64,000 nucleotides of DNA from Amycolatopsis vancoresmycina. GTDB lineage: Bacteria > Actinomycetota > Actinomycetes > Mycobacteriales > Pseudonocardiaceae. This document shows, piece after piece, positions 49,524 through 57,344 of this stretch. The first letter of the stretch is position 1; every line of letters starts with the position of its first letter. Under the pieces are notes generated by a model. That model saw nothing but the letters and a program-made list of their open reading frames with translations, had not been told where the DNA came from and ran no database searches. The stretch is taken from positions 248,001-312,000 of the forward strand of contig NZ_JNYY01000007.1 of the NCBI RefSeq assembly GCF_000716785.1, written 5' to 3'. Both the position numbers and the translations under genes were made by a program.

Positions 49524-50820
49524 TTGCGGTCTCCGTCCATTCGGGACCGTCCGGGAACCGGAACCGGCGCAGGGTGGCGTCGTGCATCCGCGCGGAGAAC
49601 CCGGGTGCGGTCGGGGCGAGGTAGCGGCCGCGCTCGACGACGGCCGGGTCGGTGAAGTGCTCGTGCAGGTGGTCGACCCACTCGATCGACCGGTCCACGT
49701 CGGTGCCGGACACCGCCACGAAGTCGAACATCGACAGGTGCCGCACGAGCTCGCAGAGGCCGACGCCGCCGGCGTGCGGGCACACCGGGACGCCGAACTT
49801 GGCCGCCAGCAGCAAGATGGCCAGGTTTTCGTTGAACCCGCCGACGCGGGCGGCGTCCAGCTGCAGCACCGAGATCGCGTCCGCCTGCAGCAGCTGCTTG
49901 AAGATCACCCGGTTCTGGACGTGTTCGCCGGTCGCGACCCGGATGGGCGCAAGCGCTTTCGCGATGGCCGCGTGCCCGAGGACGTCGTCCGGGGACGTCG
50001 GCTCCTCGATCCAGTACGGGTCGTAGGGGGCGAGTGCGGTCATCCAGGCGACCGCGGTGGAGACGTCCCAGCGCTGGTTGGCGTCGACGGCGATCCGGAC
50101 GTCCTGGCCGACGGTCTCGCGCGCCAGCTTCATCCGGCGGACGTCGTCCTCGAGGTTGCCACCGACCTTCAGCTTGATCATTCCGAAGCCGTCGGCGACG
50201 GCCTGCTCGGCCAGCCGCACGAGCTTCGCGTCCGCGTACCCGAGCCAGCCGGGTGACGTGCTGTAGGCGCGGTAGCCGTGCTTTTCCAGCCGGGCGGCGC
50301 GTTCGGCCCGCCCGGGTTCCGCGCGGCGCAGGATGTCGAGGGCTTCGGCTTCGGTGAGCGCGTCGGTGAGGTACCGGAAGTCGACGAGCGACACGAGTTC
50401 CTCGGGGGTCATCCGGGCCGCGAACTGCCAGACCGGCAGGCCGGCGCGGCGCGCGGCGAGGTCCCAGGCGGCGTTGACCACCGCGCCGACGGCCATGTGC
50501 GCGACGCCCTTTTCCGGGCCCAGCCAGCGGAACTGCGAGTCGCCGACGAGCGTGCGGGACAGGTCGCCGAGCGCGGCCGCGTCCTCCGGGACGTCCCGGC
50601 CGACGACGTGCGGGGCGAGCGCGCGGATCGCGGCGGCCTGGACGTCGTTGCCGCGGCCGATGGTGAAGGCCAGGCCGTAGCCGTCCGGGCCGCCGTCGGC
50701 GTGCAGCACGACGTAGGCGGCGGAGTAGTCCGGGTCGGGGTTCATGGCGTCCGAGCCGTCGAGTTCCTTCGACGTCGGGAAGCGGACGTCGAGGACCTCC
50801 ATGCCGATGATCTTCGCCAT
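49516..50820 (-). CDS. L-fuconate dehydratase (enolase superfamily)
   Basis: A 434-residue mandelate-racemase-type enzyme. The capping domain starts MAKIIGMEVLDVRFPTSKEL and includes SAAYVVLHADGGPDGYGLAF. Active-site Lys in MIKLKVGGN. Metal ligands in AVDANQRWD and WIEEPTSPDD, with the third near ATGEHVQNR. The His base lies in PHAGGVGLCELVRHLSMFDF. This pattern is that of L-fuconate dehydratase. ATG 50820 lies 2 bp after the hydrolase stop. It turns L-fuconate into 2-keto-3-deoxy-L-fuconate. Confidence 0.92.
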   Translation of the reverse strand: MAKIIGMEVLDVRFPTSKELDGSDAMNPDPDYSAAYVVLHADGGPDGYGLAFTIGRGNDVQAAAIRALAPHVVGRDVPEDAAALGDLSRTLVGDSQFRWLGPEKGVAHMAVGAVVNAAWDLAARRAGLPVWQFAARMTPEELVSLVDFRYLTDALTEAEALDILRRAEPGRAERAARLEKHGYRAYSTSPGWLGYADAKLVRLAEQAVADGFGMIKLKVGGNLEDDVRRMKLARETVGQDVRIAVDANQRWDVSTAVAWMTALAPYDPYWIEEPTSPDDVLGHAAIAKALAPIRVATGEHVQNRVIFKQLLQADAISVLQLDAARVGGFNENLAILLLAAKFGVPVCPHAGGVGLCELVRHLSMFDFVAVSGTDVDRSIEWVDHLHEHFTDPAVVERGRYLAPTAPGFSARMHDATLRRFRFPDGPEWTETASE

Positions 50821-50822
50821 GG

Positions 50823-51674
50823 TCAGGCCTGCCTCGCGGTCTGGCGCTGCCGGCCGAGCCCGTCGATCTCGAGCTCGATGACGTCGCCGTCGCGCAGGTA
50901 GGGCTTGGGGTCGGGCTGCCCGAGCGCGACCCCCTCCGGGGTGCCGGTGTTGATCAGGTCGCCGGGCCGCAGCACCATCACCCGGGACAGGTGGTGGACG
51001 ATCTCGGCCACCGTGAAGATCATGTCCTTGGTGGACGAGTCCTGCCGCTTTTCGCCGTTGACCCACAGCCGCAGGCCGAGGTCCTGCGGGTCGGGCACCT
51101 CGGCCGCCGGGACCAGGGCCGGGCCGAGCGGGTTGAAGTTCTCGCAGGACTTGCCCTTGTCCCACTGGCCGGTGCGGAACTGCAGCTCGCGCTCGGAGAC
51201 GTCGTTCGAGACGACGTACCCGGCGACGTACTCCAGCGCCTCCTCGACGCTTTCGAGGTAGCGGGCGGTCCTGCCGATGACCACGCCGAGTTCGACCTCC
51301 CAGTCGGTGGCGGCCGACCCGCGCGGGATGAGGACGTCGTCGGCCGGGCCGACCACGACGTCCGGCGCCTTCAGGAACACGACGGGCTCGGTGGGCGGGG
51401 TCGCGCCGGTTTCCTCGGCGTGGCGGCGGTAGTTCATGCCGATGCAGACGACCTTGCCGGGCTGGGCGACGGGCGGCCCGACGCGCAGGCCCTCGACGTC
51501 CGCTTCCGGCAGTTCCCCGGCGGCGAGCGCGGCGGCCGCGCGGGCGACGCCGTCCGCGGCGAGGAAGCCGCCGTCGATGTCGGCGGTCAGCCCGCCCAGC
51601 TCGTAGGTCGTGCCGTCGTCGGCACGCACGAACGGACGCTCACTTCCCGGCTCCCCGAGGCGCACAAGCTGCAC
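50823..51674 (-). CDS. Fumarylacetoacetate hydrolase family, probable 2,4-diketo-3-deoxy-L-fuconate hydrolase
   Basis: A 283-residue FAH-family enzyme. Metal-binding residues fall in DWEVELGVVIG and SNDVSERELQFR; the family core GKVVCIGMNYRRHAEE and MVLRPGDLINTGTPEGVA are present. It would cleave the diketo acid to pyruvate and L-lactate. GTG 51674 (VQLVRLG) is preferred because GAAGGGA lies upstream; GTG 51689 is the alternative. It is the first gene of a six-gene operon (hydrolase, dehydratase, SDR, binding protein, ATPase, permease). Confidence 0.9.
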   Translation of the reverse strand: MQLVRLGEPGSERPFVRADDGTTYELGGLTADIDGGFLAADGVARAAAALAAGELPEADVEGLRVGPPVAQPGKVVCIGMNYRRHAEETGATPPTEPVVFLKAPDVVVGPADDVLIPRGSAATDWEVELGVVIGRTARYLESVEEALEYVAGYVVSNDVSERELQFRTGQWDKGKSCENFNPLGPALVPAAEVPDPQDLGLRLWVNGEKRQDSSTKDMIFTVAEIVHHLSRVMVLRPGDLINTGTPEGVALGQPDPKPYLRDGDVIELEIDGLGRQRQTARQA

Positions 51675-51701
51675 GGATATTCCCTTCACCCACCTGACCA
51701 G

Positions 51702-51712
51702 ACATCCGATGT
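51702..51712. promoter_or_regulatory. Candidate GntR operator, fucose transport/catabolic operon
   Basis: ACATC-C-GATGT, a perfect 11-bp palindrome, 28 bp upstream of the hydrolase start. It matches the site at 44298-44308 in 10 of 11 positions. Confidence 0.6.
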
Positions 51713-51877
51713 ATATCGCAGTCGTGACCGACGATCCAGAGCCGTCGCCGAATCGGTGGCAAAATTGATCGGATCAGTATCGGTTCACCGCCGTCGCGAA
51801 CACGCGGTGTCACCGATCACAGCCGGAATAGCACCGGCGTCCCGGCCGCTGGTCCATCAAGGAGCGAGAGGACGGGC

Positions 51878-53080
51878 ATGACCACCACGGCGGAACGTAC
51901 CGCGCCGACGAGGCGGGCGCAGCTGAAGTTCGTCCTCGTCCTGGGCGGCCTGACGGCGTTCGGGCCGTTGTCGATCGACATGTACCTGCCCGCGCTGCCG
52001 CGGATGGCGGCCGACCTGCACGCGGCGGACAGCACGGTCCAGCTGACGCTGAGCGCGTTCATCGTGGGGCTGGCACTGGGCCAGCTGGTGCTCGGGCCGC
52101 TGTCGGACGCGCTCGGCCGCCGCCGCCCGCTGCTGGCCGGGCTCGCGCTGTACGTCGTGGGTTCGGTGCTGTGCGCGGTGAGCCCGGACGCGTGGCTGCT
52201 GGTCGCCGCCCGGTTCGTGCAGTCGCTCGGCGCGGCGGCGGGGATCGTGATCGCGCGCGCCACCGTCCGCGACCTGTTCTCCGGCACCGCGATGACGAAG
52301 TTCTTCTCGACGTTGATGCTGGTCAGCGGCCTGGCCCCGATCCTGGCCCCGCTCATCGGCGGCCAGCTGCTCACCTGGACGTCGTGGCGCGGGGTGTTCG
52401 TGGTCCTGACGGCGTTCGGCGCGCTGCTGCTGGCGGTGGTCGTGTTCTTCCTGCCGGAACCGTCGGCGGTGCGGGCCCCGCTGCGGCTCGGCCAGGTGAT
52501 GCGCACCTACGGGCGGCTGGCGCTGGACCGGTCGTTCGCGGGGTACGCGCTCGCGTCGGGCCTGCTCTTCGCGTCGATGTTCGCCTACATCTCGGGCTCG
52601 TCGTTCGCACTGCAGGGCGTGTACGGCCTCAGCCCGCAGGCGTACAGCGTGGTGTTCGGGGTGAACGGCGTCGGCATCGTGCTGGCGGGCCAGCTCAACG
52701 GGCGCCTGGTGGGCCGGATCCGGGAGCGGGCGCTGCTGCTGTCCGGGCTGCTGCTCGGCGTGACGGGCGGGGTGCTGGTGCTGGCTTCCGCGTACCTCCG
52801 CGCTCCGCTGGCGCTGCTGCTGGTGTCGTTGTTCCTGCTGGTGTCGAGCATCGGGCTGGTGATGCCGAACGCGAGTTCCCTGGCGCTGGCCTCGCACGCC
52901 CGCTCGGCGGGGGCGGCTTCGGCGTTGCTGGGGGTGCTGCAGTTCGTGGTGGGCGCGGTGGCGACACCACTGGTCGGGCTGGGCGGGCCGGGGACGGCGG
53001 TGCCGATGGCCGCGACGATGGCAGGGTTCGCCGTACTCGCGCTGACGGCCTACCTGACGCTGGCGCGCGAGTCGTCGTGA
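51878..53080 (+). CDS. Bcr/CflA-type multidrug MFS exporter
   Basis: A 400-residue 12-helix MFS protein. The N-terminus FGPLSIDMYLPALPRMAADL, then GQLVLGPLSDALGRRRPLL and VARFVQSLGAAAG-like ARFVQSLGAAAGIVIARATV are hallmarks of the Bcr/CflA family. It is likely a proton-driven exporter of unknown substrate. ATG 51878 has AGAGGA upstream. The stop codon lies inside the left arm of the 44-nt hairpin at 53075-53118. Confidence 0.92.
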   Translation: MTTTAERTAPTRRAQLKFVLVLGGLTAFGPLSIDMYLPALPRMAADLHAADSTVQLTLSAFIVGLALGQLVLGPLSDALGRRRPLLAGLALYVVGSVLCAVSPDAWLLVAARFVQSLGAAAGIVIARATVRDLFSGTAMTKFFSTLMLVSGLAPILAPLIGGQLLTWTSWRGVFVVLTAFGALLLAVVVFFLPEPSAVRAPLRLGQVMRTYGRLALDRSFAGYALASGLLFASMFAYISGSSFALQGVYGLSPQAYSVVFGVNGVGIVLAGQLNGRLVGRIRERALLLSGLLLGVTGGVLVLASAYLRAPLALLLVSLFLLVSSIGLVMPNASSLALASHARSAGAASALLGVLQFVVGAVATPLVGLGGPGTAVPMAATMAGFAVLALTAYLTLARESS

Positions 53081-53118
53081 GTGGTAAGGCGGGTTAGAAC
53101 TCGCCTTACCACTCACGA
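53075..53118. terminator. 44-nt palindrome at a convergent junction (family member 2)
   Basis: Two 21-nt arms with one G-T mismatch around an AG centre. The ends TCGTGAGTG/CACTCACGA and core GTTAGAAC are identical to those at 45078-45121, while the inner segment differs. The MFS stop TGA (53078-53080) is part of the left arm. It lies before the convergent ferredoxin reductase gene. Confidence 0.75.
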
Positions 53119-53147
53119 GGGGCGGACAGGAGGCGGACGGCTCGGTG

Positions 53148-54371
53148 TCAGGTGAGGGACGCCAGGTCCGCCGTCTTCAGCTGCTCGGCCGTCACCTTCG
53201 CGCGGCCGTCCACCAACGCTCCCAGCGCGTCGCCGTCGTCCCACATGTTCACGTTCATCGCCGCCGCCACTTCGCCGTCGCGCAGCCAGAACGCCGTGAA
53301 CTCGCGGGCCGCCAGGTCGCCGCGGACCACCAGCTCGTCCGTTGCCGGGTCCGCCAGGCCGCGGTACTCGCAGCCCAGGTCGTACTGGTCGGTGAAGAAG
53401 TACGGCGAGGCGAGGAACGGCTCGTTCTCCCCCAGCAGGTTCTGCGCCACGTGCGCGCCCTGGTCCTTCGCGTTGGCCCAGTGCTCGACGCGGACCCGGC
53501 GGCCGAAGCGCGGGTGGAAGTGGGAGGCGATGTCGCCCACCGCGTAGACGTCCGGGGCCGCCGTGCGCAGGCCCGCGTCCACCGCCACGCCGCCGTCGTC
53601 CGCCAGTTCCAGGCCCGCCGCGTGGGCCAGCTCGACCCGGGGGGCCGCGCCGACCGCGATCAGGACCACGTCCGCCGTGATCTCCTCGCCGCCGGCCAGG
53701 CGGACGCCGCGGACGCCGTCCGGGCCGCCCGTGATCTCCGCGACCTGCTCGCCCAGGCGGTAGTGCACGCCGTTGGAGACGTGCAGGTCCCGGAACACGC
53801 CGCCGACCGTCTCGCCGACCACGGTCGCCAGCGGCACCGGCACCGGGTCCACGACCGTCACGTCCGCGTTGTGCGTGCGGGCCGCCGCGGCCGCTTCGGA
53901 GCCGATCCAGCCCGCGCCGACGATCACCACGCGCTCCGCCGCCGCGAACGCCGAGCGCAGCTTGAGCGCGTCGTCGAGGGTGCGCAGCGTGTACAGGCCC
54001 GGCAGGTCGCCGCCCGGTACCGGCAGCTGACGCGGCCGCGAACCGGTCGCCAGCACCAGCCGGTCGTAGCGGTGCTCACCGCCCGCGTCGTCCAGGACCA
54101 GCCGCGCGCCCAGCTCGATGCGGGTCGCCGTGACGCCGGCGCCGAACCGGATGTCGTTCTCGGCGTAGAACTTCTCGTCGTGCACCCAGTCGGGTTCGTC
54201 GGTGTTGCCGAGCAGCACGCCCTTCGACAGCGGCGGCAGCTCGTACGGGCGGTGCGGATCCGCGCCCACGAGCAGGACCTCCCCGGAGTAGCCGCGCTCG
54301 CGCAGTGCGGCCGCGGCGGACGCCCCGCCGAGTCCCGCGCCCACGATGACGATCTTCCGCGGTTCCGACAT
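53148..54371 (-). CDS. NAD(P)/FAD-dependent ferredoxin reductase-like oxidoreductase
   Basis: A 407-residue flavoprotein with two dinucleotide motifs: KIVIVGAGLGGASAAAALR for FAD and VVIVGAGWIGSEAAAAA for NAD(P)H. PYELPPLSKGVLLG, APDVYAVGDIASHFHPRFG and a C-terminal FAD/NAD-linked domain place it with the ferredoxin/rubredoxin reductases of oxygenase and P450 systems. No ferredoxin or oxygenase gene lies beside it. ATG 54371. Confidence 0.9.
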   Translation of the reverse strand: MSEPRKIVIVGAGLGGASAAAALRERGYSGEVLLVGADPHRPYELPPLSKGVLLGNTDEPDWVHDEKFYAENDIRFGAGVTATRIELGARLVLDDAGGEHRYDRLVLATGSRPRQLPVPGGDLPGLYTLRTLDDALKLRSAFAAAERVVIVGAGWIGSEAAAAARTHNADVTVVDPVPVPLATVVGETVGGVFRDLHVSNGVHYRLGEQVAEITGGPDGVRGVRLAGGEEITADVVLIAVGAAPRVELAHAAGLELADDGGVAVDAGLRTAAPDVYAVGDIASHFHPRFGRRVRVEHWANAKDQGAHVAQNLLGENEPFLASPYFFTDQYDLGCEYRGLADPATDELVVRGDLAAREFTAFWLRDGEVAAAMNVNMWDDGDALGALVDGRAKVTAEQLKTADLASLT

Positions 54372-54590
54372 CCCCTACCTCCCAGAGACGACTACTGGCC
54401 GCCGACGCTACTCCCGAAGCGGCCGTGCCACGACCGCGACTTACGCCGAAAACCCGCGAAGCGCAAGAGAAAACCGGCGAGTAGGCAAATCGGGTGAACC
54501 CGCGTCATAGGTCCGCCGGGCCCCGCTCCCACCCTCGCACGACAAGCAGGTCAAGCACGACCACGACGAGGGAAACGGAGGGCGGCGACC

Positions 54591-54791
54591 ATGAGTCGGG
54601 GCGAGTGGTCGATCGGCTGCCGGGATCTGGCCGGCCGGCGCCGGGACGTGACGGTGTTCGTCAGCAACGACAAGGTGGTGCTGGTCGCGCCGCCGGGCGA
54701 AGCGGCGGTGCTCGGGCCGCTCGACGTCGGACGGCTGCGAGCCGCCCTGCGTGACGCCGTCGTGGCGACGGCCGACGAGGACGAAAGCTGA
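54591..54791 (+). CDS. Small conserved-type hypothetical protein
   Basis: A 66-residue protein with ATG 54591 and GGAGGGCGGCGACC upstream. The sequence alternates basic and hydrophobic strands (DVTVFVSNDKVVLVAPPGEAA) and ends in a short helix with an acidic tail. I do not recognise the family. The good ribosome-binding site and codon use similar to the neighbours support it as real. It lies 59 bp before the AcrA1-like gene, on the same strand. Confidence 0.6.
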   Translation: MSRGEWSIGCRDLAGRRRDVTVFVSNDKVVLVAPPGEAAVLGPLDVGRLRAALRDAVVATADEDES

Positions 54792-54802
54792 CAACTACCG
54801 TT

Positions 54803-54818
54803 CCTACTTTTCAGTAGG
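54803..54818. promoter_or_regulatory. Palindrome upstream of the AcrA1-like gene
   Basis: CCTACT-TTTC-AGTAGG, 6-bp perfect arms, 33 bp before the ATG and next to a TAGGTT box. A TetR-like operator is plausible; no cognate regulator is adjacent. Confidence 0.5.
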
Positions 54819-54850
54819 TTAGAGTCGGTCCCGACGAGAAGGGACCGGCC

Positions 54851-56830
54851 ATGACGACCTACTTCGTGACGGGCGCGACGGGCTTCATCGGGAAACGCCT
54901 GGTCGCACGGCTGCTGCAGCGGCCGGAGACGTCCGCGGTGTACGCGCTGGTGCGGGAGACCTCCCGCGAGCGGCTGGCCACGACGGCACGCGACTGGCCC
55001 GCGGCGGACAAGCTGCACCCCGTGGTCGGCGACCTCGCCGAACCCCGGCTCGGGATCGACCCCGCCGACCTGGACCACCTCGACCACGTCGTCCACCTCG
55101 CCGCGCTCTACGACCTGACCGCCGGCGAGGAGGCCAACCGGCGCGCCAACGTCGAAGGCACCCGGCACCTGCTCGCCTTCGCCGCCGAGGCGCGGGCGGG
55201 GCTGGTGCACCACGTGTCGTCGATCGCCGTCGCCGGCGACCACGCCGGGCGGTTCACCGAGGCCGACTTCGACCTCGGCCAGCGCTTCGCCTCGCCGTAC
55301 CACGCGACGAAGTTCCAGTCCGAGAAGCTCGTCCGCGAGCAGCACCTGCCCTACCGCGTCTACCGGCCCTCCGCCGTCGTCGGCGACTCGCGCACCGGCG
55401 AAATGGACAAGGTCGACGGGCCCTACTACTTCCTCCCGGCCATCTCGCGGCTGGCGGCGCTGCCCCGGCGCCTCCCGCTGGCCGCGCCCGGCCTGGGCGC
55501 GACGAACCTGGTGCCGGTCGACTACGTCGTCGAAGCGATGGACCACCTGATGCACCGGGACGCGCCGTCCGGGACGACCTACCACCTCGCCGCCGCGCGC
55601 CCGCAGCCGCTCAACTCCGTCTACAACGCCTTCGCGCGCGCCGCGGGCGGGCCGCTGGTCCGGGCCGTGCTGCCGGAGAAGCCGTCCGGCGCCGTCAAGC
55701 GGGTGGGCGGCCGACTGGCGCACGCGGCCGCGGCCGGGATCGACCGCGTCCCCGGTGGCCGGGGCGCCCGCGCGGCCGTCCTCGAAGAGCTCGGCGTGCC
55801 ACTGGCCGTGCTGCCGCACCTGACCATGGACGTCGTCTTCGACACCGCGCGCACCCGGACGGCGTTGCTCGGCAGCGGCGTCGAACTGCCCGAGCTGCGC
55901 GACTACGCGGCTCCGCTGTACCGGTACTGGCAGGCCCACCTCGACCCCGACCGCGCACGCCGCGGGCCTGGCCTGGCCGGGCGCACAGTGCTGATCACCG
56001 GTGCGTCCTCCGGGATCGGCCGGGCGTCGGCGCTGGCCGTGGCGGCCAAGGGCGCGAAGGTGATCCTCGTGGCCCGCCGCGCCTCCGAGCTCGAAGAGGT
56101 GCGGGCGGAGATCCTCGCCGCCGGCGGCGCCGCGGCCGCCCACCCCTGCGACCTCACCGACGGCGACGCCGTCGACGCGCTGGTCAAGGAGGTGCTCGGC
56201 GACCACGGCGCGGTCGACATGCTGGTGAACAACGCCGGCCGGTCGATCCGGCGCTCGGTGGCGCTGTCCACGCAGCGGTTCCACGACTTCGAGCGCACGA
56301 TGGCGATCAACTACTTCGGCCCGGTGCGGCTGATCCTCGGGTTCCTGCCGTCGATGGCCGTACGCCGGTTCGGGCACGTCGTCAACGTCACGACCCAGGG
56401 CCTGCAGACCGACACCCCGCGCTTCTCGGCGTACCTGGCGTCGAAGGCGGCGCTGGAGGAGTTCGGGCTGACGGCCGGGCGCGAGACGCTGTCGGACGGC
56501 ATCACCTTCACGTCGGTGCGGATGCCGCTGGTGCGGACGCCGATGATCGCGCCGACCGGCTACCGCGGAATCCCGTCCAGCAGCCCGGAACGCGCGGCGG
56601 CACTGGTGGTGAAGGCCCTGGAAGAGCGGCCGGAGATCCTCAGCCTCCCCGAAGGCCGCGCGGCCGAACTCGCGACGCTCGCCGCGCCGCGGCTGGCCCG
56701 GTTCGCCGCGCACCTGGCCTACCGGGCGATGCCGGAGTCCGCGCCGGAAGCGCGCGGCCTGCCCCGCCGGTCCGCGCCGGCGTCGGTCGCGGCGGCGGTG
56801 ACCCGCCTGATCTGGCGCCGTCGTGCCTGA
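54851..56830 (+). CDS. AcrA1-like fusion of two short-chain dehydrogenase domains (acyl-CoA reductase type)
   Basis: A 659-residue two-domain enzyme. The N-terminal extended-SDR/fatty acyl-CoA reductase-like domain (about 1-370) has VTGATGFIGKRLVARLL, HVSSIAVAGD and the active-site YHATKFQSE. The C-terminal classical SDR (about 375-610) has VLITGASSGIGRASA, LVNNAGRSIRR and YLASKAALEE. Mycobacterial AcrA1 (Rv3391) has this architecture and reduces fatty acyl-CoA to aldehyde and on to alcohol. The same function is likely but not proved. A 16-bp palindrome sits in its promoter. Confidence 0.87.
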   Translation: MTTYFVTGATGFIGKRLVARLLQRPETSAVYALVRETSRERLATTARDWPAADKLHPVVGDLAEPRLGIDPADLDHLDHVVHLAALYDLTAGEEANRRANVEGTRHLLAFAAEARAGLVHHVSSIAVAGDHAGRFTEADFDLGQRFASPYHATKFQSEKLVREQHLPYRVYRPSAVVGDSRTGEMDKVDGPYYFLPAISRLAALPRRLPLAAPGLGATNLVPVDYVVEAMDHLMHRDAPSGTTYHLAAARPQPLNSVYNAFARAAGGPLVRAVLPEKPSGAVKRVGGRLAHAAAAGIDRVPGGRGARAAVLEELGVPLAVLPHLTMDVVFDTARTRTALLGSGVELPELRDYAAPLYRYWQAHLDPDRARRGPGLAGRTVLITGASSGIGRASALAVAAKGAKVILVARRASELEEVRAEILAAGGAAAAHPCDLTDGDAVDALVKEVLGDHGAVDMLVNNAGRSIRRSVALSTQRFHDFERTMAINYFGPVRLILGFLPSMAVRRFGHVVNVTTQGLQTDTPRFSAYLASKAALEEFGLTAGRETLSDGITFTSVRMPLVRTPMIAPTGYRGIPSSSPERAAALVVKALEERPEILSLPEGRAAELATLAAPRLARFAAHLAYRAMPESAPEARGLPRRSAPASVAAAVTRLIWRRRA

Positions 56831-56854
56831 TTTCCGCGAATTCCGCCGAAACGG

Positions 56855-56883
56855 TGGCACGCGCCCGACGGTACTTCTACCCT
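56855..56883 (+). promoter_or_regulatory. Candidate promoter of the 27-codon unit
   Basis: TGGCAC (56855-56860) and TACCCT (56878-56883), 17-bp spacing, 48 bp upstream of ATG 56931. A 7-bp hairpin CCCGCCC-ATCC-GGGCGGG (56893-56910) lies in the leader. Confidence 0.4.
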
Positions 56884-56930
56884 CGCGCGAGTCCCGCCCA
56901 TCCGGGCGGGCTTCGACTGGGGAGTACGGA

Positions 56931-57014
56931 ATGCCGGTAATCAGCACTGGGGAACGACCCGCCGAGAGCGACCAGACGGCCGCGATCGGCACGGCCCGGC
57001 GCACCCTCGGGTGA
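56931..57014 (+). CDS. Candidate 27-residue small protein
   Basis: ATG 56931 preceded by GGGGAG with six-base spacing. The product is MPVISTGERPAESDQTAAIG followed by TARRTLG. It has its own candidate promoter and is followed seven bases later by a perfect 15-bp hairpin. This looks like a free-standing small gene or a small RNA. I do not recognise the sequence; it lacks cysteines and membrane segments. Confidence 0.42.
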   Translation: MPVISTGERPAESDQTAAIGTARRTLG

Positions 57015-57020
57015 CGCCCG

Positions 57021-57056
57021 CCGGAGCGGGCCCGGCGGTGGCCGGGCCCGCTCCGG
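57021..57056 (+). terminator. Strong 15-bp-stem hairpin
   Basis: CCGGAGCGGGCCCGG and CCGGGCCCGCTCCGG pair perfectly around the loop CGGTGG. It lies directly after the 27-codon ORF. Only two T residues follow. Confidence 0.65.
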
Positions 57057-57107
57057 TTCCCTGGCCGCTTCGCCTCCCTGGCCGGTTCGCCCCGACCCGG
57101 ATGCCGC

Positions 57108-57234
57108 GAATGACTCATTCGCGACCTCTGGCGTCCCGAATGACTCATTCGCGACCTCCAGCGTCCCGACCTCCAGCGTCCCGAATGACTCATTCGCGAC
57201 CTCCGGCGTCCCGAATGACTCATTCGCGACCTCC
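57108..57234. repeat. Tandem array of 30-bp units built on GAATGACTCATTC
   Basis: Four copies of the 13-bp palindrome GAATGA-C-TCATTC, at 57108-57120, 57138-57150, 57183-57195 and 57213-57225. They are separated by GCGACCTCNGGCGTCCC-like linkers (30-bp period). A 15-bp partial unit (57168-57182) sits between copies 2 and 3. Not CRISPR: the linkers are near identical. Confidence 0.85.
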
Positions 57235-57344
57235 CGCCGCGCCCGGACGGGTCGCCGGGCCCGGTGGTGCTGGACTGACCGGTGCCCGCCCCGGCCGCTA
57301 CCATCGCTTCCCGGGTGCGGTCGGGAGCGGAAGGCGGGCGGGGC

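Larger units (their letters stand above)
56831..57344. other. 514-bp intergenic region: small transcription unit and tandem palindromes
   Basis: From left to right it holds a possible promoter (56855-56883), a leader hairpin (56893-56910), a 27-codon ORF (56931-57014), a perfect 15-bp-stem hairpin (57021-57056) and the tandem palindrome array (57108-57234). Confidence 0.6.

Noticed and set aside
57108..57234. Possible CRISPR array
   Set aside because: The units repeat with near-identical linkers and no unique spacers; no cas genes nearby.
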